Positions 1 to 11,506 of a DNA stretch of 64,000 bases are shown piece after piece. Each line of letters begins with the position of its first letter. Position 1 is the first letter of the stretch. Origin of the DNA: Madurella fahalii (Eukaryota > Ascomycota > Sordariomycetes > Sordariales); assembly GCA_029876055.1 (NCBI GenBank), contig CM056874.1:4278001-4342000 (forward strand), read 5' to 3'. The notes under the pieces are model-generated. The model was not told the origin of the DNA, made no database searches, and saw only the letters and a list, made by a program, of their open reading frames with translations. The translations under genes were made by a program, and so were the position numbers.

Positions 1-2682
1 CATGGTCTCTCGAAAGCCGTCCCATGGTAGACTAGACGGGACTTAGTCAAGAACATCTCTCTCTCCCTCCCCCTCTCTCTCATTGTGACGGTCTGCGGAA
101 CCTGAGTTGCCCTATAAGCGGTTCCGAAGCACAAAACCATTTGTCCTTCGGAGCGCGGGAAGTAATAGCACATGTTGTCAGTAGCTAACGTCCCTCGTTT
201 GTACGCACAGTACAACCCCCATGTCAACAGGTTGTGCAGCCAGTTCACACAGTATCTGCCAAACAAATTACCAATATGCGTCCGTTCATCAGGGTCTAGT
301 TTCGAACATCTCGTTGCTGGCATAAGTTGCAACTTGTCATTAGCCTCTTTTCCCCAGTTCCATAGCTATGACGGCCATTGATGAGTTGACACGCGGTTAG
401 TAATTCACACGTTGGATTAACAGAAGCATCAAGGGCTCCGGGTGTTTGAACCGGCGCCGTATTATAGGGCATTTTGCTGGACTTGGGAAGCCACGACTTT
501 ACCAGCTGGCGGCTCCATCCACATTGTTTGCGAGAACACAGAGACGCCAACTAGACCAGTGCTAAGAATACAGTGATTCAGCCGAAGCGAATGGATGGTG
601 GTATTCGAAATGAGCTCTTAGTTACGGCCGGGCAATAGTGCTCGAGACGTCACCTTGCATGAGGATCTTCAAGTCGTGTCGCAGGGAGTCGGTTAGGCTG
701 ATGCGCAATATTAAAGGGCACAGCAAATTAGAGACTATCATCGCAGGCGCACCAAAATCTGGGCGTGGCTGCCATCATCAACTCTGGATAGATGGCGCGG
801 TTCGTAGCTGAGCAAACCCTCGAGCCGCGAATTCCCGCATAACCCCTCCTGTCAAGACCGAATTGGATGTTTCCGGATTGGTCAAACATTATATGCCAAA
901 CCTCGGTAGGAGAGCCTACCAGAAACCATACCGGCCAGGCTTTGGCGCATAACAGACCTTGGGCAAGCAGATCTCCTGTTGCACAGCAGTCCTCTACCAA
1001 GATTCGGTGCCGCCTCAAACCTGTTCTGCGGAACTGGACACGCGAGCGATTGCCCTAAAGAGAGCGGGTGTGAAATAGCGGAGATGTGCAACTGGGTGAC
1101 GTGGGGCTTCCCAAGGGAAAGGAATAATACGTTGTTGACGTTTGTTGGGGCACAGTGGTCAGCCTCGATCTGACGTACACGAAGGAAATGATTGAGAATC
1201 CAATTCGGAAAGTCGGGCAGTGCAGGCAGGCCGCTGCCATTCGCGTCTGACGCCAGTAGCGAACAAGCGACGCGGCCACATCTACTACGTAGCAGAGACA
1301 GACCAATGACGGGGTGGCCCGCTGGGAACCGGTCGTTGATCTTTTTATCCAGAGGGTTGGATGCGAGTCAATGTGGCCGGATTAACCATAGGAAAGCATC
1401 ACAGCGATGCGCTCTGTATTCCCTCAAACAGACGGCTGTATGATCTAGCAACTAGCTATGAGCAATCACGGGACACGGGAGAAGAAGTCCTTAGATGCGG
1501 CGCTGGTTGCGGATGAATGTATTCTAAGAAGAGGAGGGGAGGGAAAAAAATTCTTCGCAAAAATGAAAGACTTCCGGTTAGTCACTGCCCGGCGCACAGT
1601 GTACAAAGTTGGTGATCTGCATGGGGACACTGTAAATCGAATTTTCTAGGTGTCCCCGGCTGCGCACGGCCGATTCAAGGCTGATGACTGCTTCTTCCCG
1701 CGGCCCAGAACAAGTTTGGAGCCGGGAGCCGAGAGACAAGAGAGATACACTAGGCCGTGTTTCGTCCAGGTCGATCGGCCGTCAAGGTCTTCGGCTCGGC
1801 CAATCCGCGTATCTCCCCCGCTGATCCTTTCGCTGCCAGACCCCGAGTGGGACCATTAGAGGGTCTCTTCTGACGTCGTTGGGTTGTTCGATCGTGCCCG
1901 AAGCGCGGCCGTCAACGCGGGGTGCGCAACACTCGGAAGGAGAGAGCGGCACAGCGGGGACCAGGTGACGGAGTCTGTTCGTGTGTCCACTCTCACCCGA
2001 ATGGCCGGCCACATGTCTCAGCCGTGGGCTCTTGAAGCATCTTGGCCTCCACGGGGGGCAACACACGTGGGAACAATGCGCAAAGGATATTGGCTCGTCA
2101 ACATCCTTCAGCCTCGCATCGACAACCGTAGCGAGCATCCGCTTTGTGACGAAGGGGCCGTATGTACTGCAATTACCGTGACCGTGACGTGGCGGAGGCA
2201 GCTTACAGCTGCTGAGGGACACAGTCAGACGCGCCATCAAGCCGTCCTTCACGGCAGCATCTGCTCTTTGGTGGAGCTGCAAAGGACCCTTTAAAAGACA
2301 AGCATGCCTCCGCTCTCATGCGCCATGCTACCAAAGCTTGTTGGAGACCCCCGGGATCGACAACCAAGGGCTAGTCGGACCAAGGTGGAGGGCGCAACTG
2401 GGCCGCGAGCAGCGTCATCCTGACCGGCTGACCGCCCCGTTGGCCACCAGGGCTTCAAACAAGCCGCAACCTTGAAAAGCGAAATTTCTGCCCTCATAGT
2501 CTTCCAGAACATCCCACGCCGGTCCATATTCAGTCCACGGAGACAGCCGACACTCGTGGCGAAGGGAAACTATGTAAAGGCGTGGGCCAACACGAACCCA
2601 CGCGACTTCGGGCGGCAATCGTTGACTTTTTTTTCTTTTTTATATTTCTGTCGTTCCTTATCCTCACTCAGCCGCCTGCACC
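1..2682. other. Gene-free stretch upstream of PPN1
   Basis: All six frames are broken into short pieces, the longest about 166 codons, and none shows a motif I recognise. A CT-rich stretch lies near 57-83 and a T-rich tract near 2627-2645, just before the PPN1 start. The final part presumably holds the PPN1 promoter and 5' leader. I see no tRNA, transposon end or long repeat. Confidence 0.6.
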
Positions 2683-4873
2683 ATGGCTCTCAGTCGCCTT
2701 TTGGGCCTGTCACTGCTGTGCCATGGCGTCATTGCCGGGCCACCGGGTCTAGTCGCGGCAGAGCAGGCGCTGGCGGAGCGCTCTGCCCCGCGGAGGCTGC
2801 ACGGCAGGTTCCTGCATATCACCGGTGCGTGCGTTTCCCATTTTGCCTGGGCCTTGGCAAACCACCCCCCAAATCCGACTGCCATACTGATGAGAGGGAT
2901 CTGTGATAGACATCCATCCCGATGAGTTCTACAAGGTGCACTCATCCACCGACCAGGACGGCGCTTGCCACCGGGGCAGGGGCCCCGCGGGCACCTACGG
3001 CGCCGAGGCGTCGGATTGCGACTCGCCATTTGCCCTCGTGAATGCAACCTTTGAATGGATTGCCGCGAACCTCAAGGACGAGATCGACTTTGTCATTTGG
3101 ACCGGCGACAGTGCGCGTCATGATCGCGACGAAGGGCTGCCCCGCAGCCAGGACCAGGTGCTGGGTACCAACACATGGATCGCTGACAAGTTCGTCAAGT
3201 TGTTTGCCGACTCGGACAGCAGCGCCATGGCGATCCCCGTCGTGCCCACCTTCGGAAACAACGACATCCTCCCGCACAACATCATGCTTCCCGGCCCCAA
3301 CAGGTGGCTCCAGTACTACTCGCACATCTGGCGCCACTTCATTCCCGAGGAGCAGCGCCACAGTTTCGAGTTTGGCGGTTGGTTCCACGTCGAGGTCATC
3401 CCCAACAAGCTCGCCGTCTTCAGTCTCAACACGCTGTACTTCTTCGACCGCAATGCCGGCGTCGACGGCTGCGCGAAACCCTCGGAGCCGGGTTACAAGC
3501 AGCTGGAATGGCTGCGCGTGCAGCTTCAGTTCCTGCGCGAGCGTGGCGTGAAGGCCATCATGATGGGCCACGTGCCCCCGGCCCGGACCGAGAGCAAAAA
3601 GCTATGGGACGAGACATGCTGGCAAAAGTATTCGCTGTGGATGCGCCAGTTCCGCGACGTCGTCGTCGCCGGCCTGTATGGGCACATGAACATCGATCAC
3701 TTCATCCTCGACGACATGAACGACATTGACATTGCTGTGTTGTCGGGATCAGCACCAGAATTTGGCATGCGGGAGGCCATGGACGATGAGCTGACGGTCC
3801 AATCTGCGTCCGACTATCTGACAGAACTGCGCGATGACTGGGCAAAGTTAGCACCGCCGCCCACCTTCGCCGGCAAGCCCGACGAGATCAACAAGGACGG
3901 GCGGAAAGGAAGGGGAAAGAAGAGGGGCAAGGACCCCTGGGGAGAGCGCTACCATCTCTCATTCGTCGGCCCCAGCGTCGTGCCTAACTATTACCCCACC
4001 TTGCGAGTAGTCGAGTATAACATCACCGGCTTGGACAACGTGCCACTGTGGAAAGACATTCCCAAGACCTCGAGCCCATATGGCAACCCCACCGACGACA
4101 CCTCTTCCCAGAAACACCTCGACCTCCGCCATCTCCCTGCCGAAGAATCCGACTTTGGCGCAGAGGTCGAAGCCGAGATCACCATAACTAAAAACAAGAA
4201 GAAAAAGCACAAGAACAAGAGGCCCAAGAAGCCAGCACATGACCCCAACTTGATCATCCCCGAAGGGCCGTCCAAATCGTCCCCTCCGGGGCCGGCTTAC
4301 TCACCGCAACCGCTTACACTGACGGGCTACACGCAGTACTTTGCCAACTTGACTCGCATTAACAATCTCACCCTCGTCGCTCCGCCCACCTCAGACTCAG
4401 ACGCGTCCGGGTCGCTCCTCGCGAGCTGGATGCCCGACTGGCTGCTGCGCTGGCGGAACGGGAAGCATGGCGGGAGGAAACCCGCACCCAAGCCGCCGCA
4501 GCCGAGGGAATTCGCCTTCGAGGTCGAGTACAGTACGTTTGAGGACAAGATTTATAGGCTGGGGGATTTGACGGTGAACAGCTTCGTCGAGTTGGCGTGG
4601 AGGATGGGGAAGTCGTCCACTGGGAAGCAGGTCCAGCCGGCTGCTGGTGTGCCGGAGGAGGACAGTGACTGGGAAGAAGGGGATTGTGTGGATGTGGAAG
4701 AGGACGATGACAGCGATAGTGATGAGGATGTGGAGGTGGAGAAGAAGAAGAAGAAAAAGGGCAAGAAGGGTAAGAAAAAGAGGAGGAAGCAGAACAAGAC
4801 GTGGTTGCACTTTTTGGGGCACGCGTTTGTGGGCACGCTAGAGAAGGATGAGCTGAAGCAGTTTTTTGAGTAG
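2683..4873 (+). CDS. PPN1: Vacuolar endopolyphosphatase, PPN1 type
   Basis: This protein cleaves inorganic polyphosphate internally; in yeast it is a vacuolar type II membrane protein. I join exon 2683-2824 to exon 2910-4873 across an 85-nt GT-AG intron, giving 701 aa. The join creates the HITDIHPDEFYK metal-binding motif of the metallophosphoesterase fold. Further motifs are GNND in a PTFGNNDILPHN context, MGHVPPARTES and LYGHMNIDHF. A hydrophobic segment at residues 4-20 fits a signal anchor. Linkers are Lys-rich, and an Asp/Glu run followed by a Lys run sits just before the C-terminal block NKTWLHFLGHAFVGTLEKDE, so the conserved C-terminus is intact. Length fits fungal orthologues. The start ATG at 2683 has CACC before it. 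The family call is secure; vacuolar location is inferred from the family. Confidence 0.95.
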
Positions 4874-6512
4874 GGATAGGACACAGACGATACTGGGAGG
4901 TGTTCTTTTTTATTTGCATTCTTAGGGCTTGGATTGGGTAAGCATTGTTATGGCGTCTTTTTTGTTTGCTTGAGCATCAGCGTTAGGCAGGTGGTCATGG
5001 TCGTTTGCGTTGGCGCGGAGGGAGGTTTCTGCATAACGTACTTTTCATGATACCATGATACAGGAAATACCATACGGTTCTCGTTACGATCACAGTTGGC
5101 TGTATTAGGTGTTGGTGCCACCACCCGTATCGGAATGGCCTCAGGGGAGCCGGTGTATTGAGACCCATTCCGGCCAAGTAACCAACCCCCGTTGCCCTCC
5201 CCACATTCATGCCCGATCATTTCATGAGGGTACCTGGCAAATGCGATCTCGTCGTCAGCCGTAAACCAGTCTTAGCTTGCAGTGATGGCGGCCACGTGGC
5301 TTGCAAGCTCAACGCCTTTTTCCTTCCGCTTCTCTATTCAGGGCCTTGAAGAACGTGGCCCGTTTTGGAGTACCCATCGAACCCTACGCAGAAGAGAGAA
5401 GTGATTGGCCACGGGCGAGGTCGAGTTGGACTCGTGCAGACTGTAGTCGAGATGACCAGAGGGTTAGTGATGGCATAAACAGTAGGTCCGAATATCGTCG
5501 GAGCTCCCCCGGCCGAGACGGGTATGCTGCGTTTCGCAAAGCACGTCATTGTGGGAATATGCATATACAGGATTCGAACCCGAGAATCCGCATTGCCCAG
5601 TGTCCAGTCAAGAACCACAACTAAATGACGGAGTAAAGCAAAGGCTGCGCGAGTTTGGAACCAACACAATCGACAATTTTATGTCCGAATCTGGAAAGCT
5701 TTCGATGAACGGTGAAACAATACATGCTATGCCGTATACATATGTCTGTGGCCCAAGAGCCCCAACCCCTAACCAATCTCATGGCTCCTTTTAACTACAT
5801 TCAGCCATCGGGGTGGATCGACCTAAAGGGAACATAAAGCATGTGAACGGCGCAGACATGTGTGACCCAACGATGGTCTGGGATGGCAGACGCGTCGCCA
5901 ACAACGTGTGGCAACACATTACGCTGCTCACAGTACAACCTCGTTTGTTGTTAGCTGGAGTCCTTGTAACGGGGCCACAGCCAGGCATGCAGACAATCGC
6001 AGCTCAACAGCCAAAGCAAATACTTCAACACAAAATTGAACGGTGAGCAGATACCCTGAAGGGCAACCTTATACGGTCCTTCTTTGCGGCAGAGATCGGC
6101 CGTTTTGAGCTTGAGATACCGGTCTTGTGGCTTACCCTGGGCTTACCCTGGTCTTTAAGCCAGGCACTAACGAATAAGGCAGGGGAAAACGGCACCACAG
6201 TTAGGGCGTCAACATAAGTCCAAATTCGGATCAAAGCACCAGACGGGCCCCAACAGCTGCAAGAACGATCCCTGATTATCCTAATACGACGTAAACCAGG
6301 CCCACCTGGTATTGTTCCCATGTCACCAGGCGCCGCCAGTATCCGGCAGCTGCTATTTGGCCTGGCGGCGATGCTGTCGACAGACGACTCCTTCAAGACC
6401 AGCTTCAACGATCTAACCCTGCCTCTACTCTACCCCTACTTTATCCCTCGACTTTCATTTCAATATTTTTAGAGGCCGCTTAATGTAGCGCGCAGCATTT
6501 AAACTCTAAATA
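4874..6512. other. Gene-free stretch between PPN1 and the bZIP gene
   Basis: I see no convincing gene in this 1.6 kb. A short direct repeat of GGCTTACCCTG lies near 6128-6150. On the minus strand near 5570-5582 there is a tRNA B-box-like GGGTTCGAATCC, but a full cloverleaf could not be built around it. The last part before 6513 is presumably the promoter of the bZIP gene. Confidence 0.5.
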
Positions 6513-7702
6513 ATGGCCACGACTCCCGTACCGGGCATGAATACGGCTCCGGACCCGCGCCGGACCCGCGCCGGCCGTCCACAAAGAAATTCCTACACCG
6601 ACCTCCTGAAGCCGGGAGAGAGCTGGGACGACCTAACAGACGCGGCGGCGCGAAGGAAAATAAAAAACCGTTTGGCACAACGGGCGTATCGTAAGCTTTT
6701 TCATAGCCTTTTTATTTGTTTTATTTTCATTTGAGATACGTTAAGTATTTTATTTTATTTTACCTCCCACTTACAACTCATCTCATGCGCATAAAAGGAC
6801 GCAACCTGCGCCACAGGACAAAAGAAGTTGAGTTATTGAAGAGCCAAATTGAGGAACTCCAGCAATCGGCAGCTACGAAAAACAATAACAAAAACATCAC
6901 ATACACACCCAACAGCCCTTCGTCGACGGATTGCGGGACATCCGTCTACGGGACGACGTCTCAAGCCGGCACGCCGCCTGGCTTCGACAGGGCGTCGTCG
7001 CTACCGGTGTCTATGACGGATCGGGATTGGATGGGCTGCTCATACCTAAACACGGCCCAGCTGGAGCAGCAGCAGCACGAGACATTGACTGTATGTTTGG
7101 ACTGGACGACGCGCCTGGACCATGGGATCGACGGCGATGACGAGGTAAAAGCGGACTCTGCCTCGGCATCCACCCCGACTTCCACATGTGCCTCTACTAT
7201 TCCCAGTCCGCTGCCGCGGAGCAGCCTTGGACCCATTCCCCCGGACTGTCACGTGATTCAATGGCAACAACCCCTGGATCCCACCGCCGACGCATTCCTC
7301 GGTTCCAGCGTAGGGGATGGCGTGACGATGAACTATATGCCACTCTCGCCGTCACTGCCGGCCAGTAGCTCTACCCAGACATGCATAACAAGGGTGGTGG
7401 AAGGTAGCATGCGGAGGTCAGTTTCGGGAGCGACGCAACCATCATGTCCAGACGCACGGTCCGTGGACAATTGTGTGTGCGCGCGGCTGCAGACGCTTTT
7501 CGTTCCCGATGCGAGTGAACCCATCATCCACCTCGCCATCGCGCACGGCAACATCGACACCCTGAAGCTCTTGCTGCAGGACAGCCACGTCCCGGTCAAC
7601 GTGAGGGACAAGGCAGGGTACACGCCGCTGCAGCGGGCCGTCATCATCGGGAGGACTGAGATGGTGGCATTGCTGATCAAGCACGGGGCAGACCCGAGTT
7701 GA
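6513..7702 (+). CDS. bZIP transcription factor with C-terminal ankyrin repeats
   Basis: This is a fungal bZIP DNA-binding regulator with two ankyrin repeats. I join exon 6513-6690 to exon 6798-7702 across a 107-nt GTAAGC...AG intron, giving 360 aa. The intron splits the basic region: exon 1 ends in RRKIKNRLAQRAY and exon 2 supplies RRNLRHRTKEVELL, restoring the N-x-(5)-Q-R-x-Y-R signature and a short leucine zipper. Residues about 90-270 are Ser/Thr-rich and probably disordered. The C-terminus carries HLAIAHGNIDTLKLLL and GYTPLQRAVIIGRTEMVALL, typical ankyrin units ending in KHGADPS. Exon 1 has an 11-nt tandem repeat encoding DPRRTRAG. Family members are often found near specialised-metabolite genes; here an NRPS fragment and transporters follow. 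That link is inference. Confidence 0.85.
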
Positions 7703-9159
7703 CTCGGGGAGGCAAAAGAAAGAAGAAAATAATTTGAATCTGAATATACAGTACGCTTGAGAGAGACGGAGAGAGAGGGAGAGAACGTAGTGGTACATTT
7801 AACAACTGCCACATCCCAGCATTAGTCTTCGATGACTTTGTTAATGGCCCTGCTGGACGTCGAGCATGATGGGCGCGGGCCCAACTAATTGGCTGTTAAC
7901 CTCGAGAACAAACACAAACTTTGTCCAGGTCGCTGGTCGCCCCATGCCGCGCGGCGCGGTGCGGTGCGGTCAAGCTCGTCACACAACGGTCCCCTGGATC
8001 CCTTGCATTACGTCTGCGCCGGGTGGCAGTACACGACCGGGCCCCTATTAGGACGCGAGGAGGGCCAACCCACCCGACGCCACAGGCTCGTGCGTACTTT
8101 ACTCTGCGTTGACAGCGGCGGCGGCGGCGGCGGCGGCGATGTAATCGGGCAGTAGGTGCTCCGGGAACAGGTGCAAAGCCCGACTCATCCGACTTGGCGA
8201 GGTCCTTCGTGACACTGCCGGCCGTGATTGGGGTGGAGCTGGTGCCCGACGCGGAAGTGTTGGTCGGAACCGAGGACCGGGGTAGTACAGTTCTGTGTGA
8301 ATCAAGGGAAGCAGACTCCGATATGGCCGTGGAATGGGAGGTGTTTGGTCAGATCGGAGACGGCTTGGTCTGCTGTGGCTGTCATTGTGAAGGGGTCAGA
8401 GACAATTCGGTGATGGCGATCGCTCGGGCGTATACGCAGCCAAAGGGGGAGAGAGGAGAGGCTTGTGCTTGGAGATTTGACGCCACTTGGTTCATCTGGA
8501 ATGAATACGGGATCAAAAGCCTTTAAATTCCATGCTCGGGTGGCTGCCCTGGGAAGTATCCGCAAGAATTCAAAAGCTTTCGACAACTAAAAATAGGTGC
8601 GATCGGAGGAGACTAAAAGGGGTACCGTGTGCTACCAAACTGGCAAGTTGAGCTCCGGAAAGCGGGAGAGTAAATATAACGTGGGGTCAAGTTATTATTA
8701 CTAGCAGTACTTTTCATTCTTCTTTCCTTTTGTACCAAGTTCTTGTGTACCTGAGATACCGGGATGTTGAGTCAGTCAGGAGTAAAATTGCATAGTAAAC
8801 AAATATTCGAGGTCCGTGCGCTTCTCCGCAACAAGTTCCCTCCTCCCGCTATTCTGGAACCGTTACACAGGCAGTCACGGGATGTCCTTAACCTCCAGCC
8901 TATCACCGAGTTCAGCTGTGATCAGGCTTGCTTATTACAGGCCATGTAACCTTAGCGGCTGAGCAACGACCTCTAGTGAACGACGTAGCATTTCGTAATG
9001 GCGGGGTTGAGAAGAGGACTCAAGGCTGGGATCTAGTAGCAACGTTCTTTTTACCTTGCGCAGGAGTGCTCTCTGTAGTGAAGGTAGGGATGTCATTGCC
9101 GAGAAGCGGCGGAGGGTGAAAAACAAAAGTAAAACAAAATGAAAACTAGTGTATGGCCC
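7703..9159. other. Gene-free stretch with a GGC run
   Basis: No recognisable gene. A GGC trinucleotide run of about eight units lies near 8113-8139 and yields a poly-Ala stretch in a minus-strand frame, which I treat as chance. The right end borders the NRPS relic and may contain further decayed sequence that I cannot identify. Confidence 0.5.
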
Positions 9160-9806
9160 CTATGAGGATTCATCAGTGATTGTTGCTGAGAGTGACCAAT
9201 CTCCAGTCCACTCAGGGTCCTTGATAAATGAGACGGCTGTCTTCTCAGTGTTGTTCAAGTAACCCATAGCCGAGTTGGAGCCGGAGATCAACAAACTACC
9301 CACGGCGCCGATAGGAACAAGGCGCCGATAGGGCAATTTGGTCGTGGTTTTTGGCGTCAAAAAATTCAGCATGAATGACGGATGGCCAGCTAACGCCACC
9401 GAACATTCGGACTGGCCGTGGGCGTTGATGAGCTGCGGGTGCGGCACTTGTGTCTGATAGTATTAGCCTTACGGCGCAGCTCCCTGCCCAGAGCCAGCAT
9501 CTTGAGGCCTAGTCAAATGCCCTCAAGCCGCAGCAGGTTGACCAGAGAAGGCGTCAGGTCCAGGGTAATTCCCGGCCCGTTTACTATGGGTGCGATATCC
9601 TCCGCCATGAGACACTTGACATGAGTGACATAAAATCTCTGCATTTTTACGTTGGGATTGTACAAGGCTAGCTGCATGACGTGGCTGCGGCACGATAGGT
9701 TCGACTTAGCTGCATGTTGTAGAGCGCCCGAAGGCTTGGTGCTGCACCAAGCACTGCACCCCTTGGGGTGTCCGGGTGCTTTCCCGATATGTGCAAAAGG
9801 AATCAC
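9160..9806 (-). pseudogene. Broken NRPS adenylation-domain fragment
   Basis: Reading the minus strand from 9806 downward, two frames together carry adenylation-domain core motifs in the right order. They are GHPKGC (core A3 region), LDLTPSLVNLL, then INAHGQSECS (equivalent of NxYGPTE, core A5), PIGAVGSLLISG (core A6) and MGYLNNTEKTAVSFI (GYxxxPxxTAxxF). A stop codon follows RLEGI near 9513, and a frame change is needed between about 9450 and 9513, so the fragment cannot be translated as one protein. No condensation or carrier domain is recognisable on either side. It is a decayed remnant of a non-ribosomal peptide synthetase. What the enzyme made cannot be told from this piece. Confidence 0.8.
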
Positions 9807-10399
9807 GAATCAGAAATAAAGCATGGCAATTGAATTACCTTACTTACATATAAGCGAACCTACTGTGCAAAGGAATTATATCCATGGCTCGTCCAAGAAG
9901 AAGTCAGGATCGCCAAGGTTGCCACCGTTCTGTTGGGAATGGTTACACAAATGTGCAGATTCCGTTCCATCCAATGAGGTTTAATGAAAGGAAGACCATA
10001 TCTTAACCATAGCCATGATCCTGGTTCCTAAAAACAGACGGGAATGAATCTTGAGACAGCCATTCCTTCGCTGAGGCACAGTACTTGATGACACGCGTAC
10101 CGAACGCGTGGAAAGTAATCTGCCAGGGTGGTTGGGGGCTGTTTCACAGCCATCCGATGAGCCCCAATGCAGGGACTCAGCCGCATCGCCTCTTCCACAA
10201 TATCCCCCAATCCTCAGGACCGGCAGCAGACTGAACTATATCTGCTCAGGAGTCCGCAACAAAGTACTTAACATGCACTCACACTCCACCTGCCTCAGTG
10301 TCAACCGCGAGACATCACGACCAAGCAAACAACAAGATCTATTTCAACACATTTTAACCCCCTTAACTGAGTGTAGCCAGACACTTACCGGGGGACACG
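9807..10399. other. Gene-free stretch upstream of the RTA1 gene
   Basis: No gene recognised. Lower-strand frames up to about 10,210 are open but short, and could be more remote NRPS remnant, though no core motif is visible. The right end is presumably the promoter and leader of the RTA1-family gene. Confidence 0.45.
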
Positions 10400-11506
10400 A
10401 TGGCCTGCGCAACGGGGGCACCCGACTGGAGCGATGTAACGCTCGCGACGTTCAACCAGACGCTCCTCCAAAACCCTATGCTGTGCACGCCGTGTACTTG
10501 CCCCCTTGAGATCGATGGCTACTTTCTCGGCGTCATGTCTTACCTTCCGTCACTGGGCGGCAACGCCTTGTTTGCCGCCATCTTTGGCCTCTGTCTGCTA
10601 CTGCAGGTCTATCTTGGCATCCGCTACAAGACCTGGGGTTTTTTGATTTGCATGTCGGGGGGGATCTTGCTCGAGGTTCTCGGGTACATCGCTCGCGTTC
10701 TGATGCGGGATAACATGTTTACAAACTCGTATTTTATCATGTGAGTGCTTTCTTTCTTTCTTTCTTTCTTTCTTGCTTGCTTGTTTTTCATTTCTAGCCT
10801 CAGTATCCTAACGTTCCGGCTGCTGGACAGGTACCTCGTCTGCCTCACTATCGGCCCTGCTTTCCTCAGCGCAGCCATCTACCTGAGCCTCTCGCGATTG
10901 GTGGTCATCTACGCGCCGGACCGGGCGCGTTTCCGGCCGCAGGTGTACACGTACATCTTTATCGTGTGCGACCTCGTTGCGCTCATTTTGCAGGCTGCGG
11001 GCGGCGCCGTGGCGTCCGTCTCGCAGCCCGGCTCGCCCTCGGTTCAGGCCGGCATCGACACCATGGTCGCCGGCGTGGCCTGGCAGGTCGTTGCCTTGGC
11101 CCTGTTCGCCGCGCTCAGCTTCGAATTCTGGATGCGCGTGCGCTCCCGCGGCGGCATCCAGCCGCCCCTGAATCCCGCTTTTGCGGACCTGCGGGCGCGG
11201 CGGTGTTTCCAGCCCTATTTCATCGTGGCCGTCTTCCTCGCCGGTGTCTTCATCTTTGTGCGATCCGTCTTTCGATGCGCCGAGCTGTCGGGCGGGTTCC
11301 ATGGCCCGCTGGCCAACGAGGAGGCCACGTTTATGGTGCTTGAGGGGACCATGATCATCCTGGCGTGCATTCTTTTGACGGCCTTCCACCCGGGCCTCAT
11401 CGTCGGCACTGAGGCGTGGTCGGCCGCGAGTTGGAAGATGGGGACGCACGGGCTGCCAAGCGATGCGGAAAAATCGGGGAGGGAGATGTCAAGTGATAGG
11501 GAATAG
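10400..11506 (+). CDS. RTA1-like multi-pass membrane protein
   Basis: This belongs to the fungal RTA1/RTM1 family of seven-pass membrane proteins, linked in yeasts to resistance to aminocholesterol and other lipophilic compounds and to lipid translocation. I join exon 10400-10740 to exon 10831-11506 across a 90-nt intron (GTGAGT donor, GGACAG acceptor), giving 338 aa. Family landmarks are YLVCLTIGPAFLSAAIYLSL after the splice, CDLVALILQAAGG, and FRCAELSGGFHGPLANEE followed by the last helices. About seven hydrophobic segments are visible, starting with LFAAIFGLCLLLQVYLGI. The short N-terminal region has four Cys and would be outside the membrane. The intron has a TTTC tandem tract. It sits between the NRPS fragment and the seven-pass paralogues, so a role in export or self-protection is possible but only inferred. 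Confidence 0.9.

Noticed and set aside
5545..5640. tRNA-like element on the minus strand (GGGTTCGAATCC)
   Set aside because: The T-arm has a mismatch and no fitting acceptor or anticodon stem was found; may be chance or a relic.
8099..8305. Minus frame with a poly-Ala run
   Set aside because: Produced by a GGC repeat; no start context, motif or splice support.
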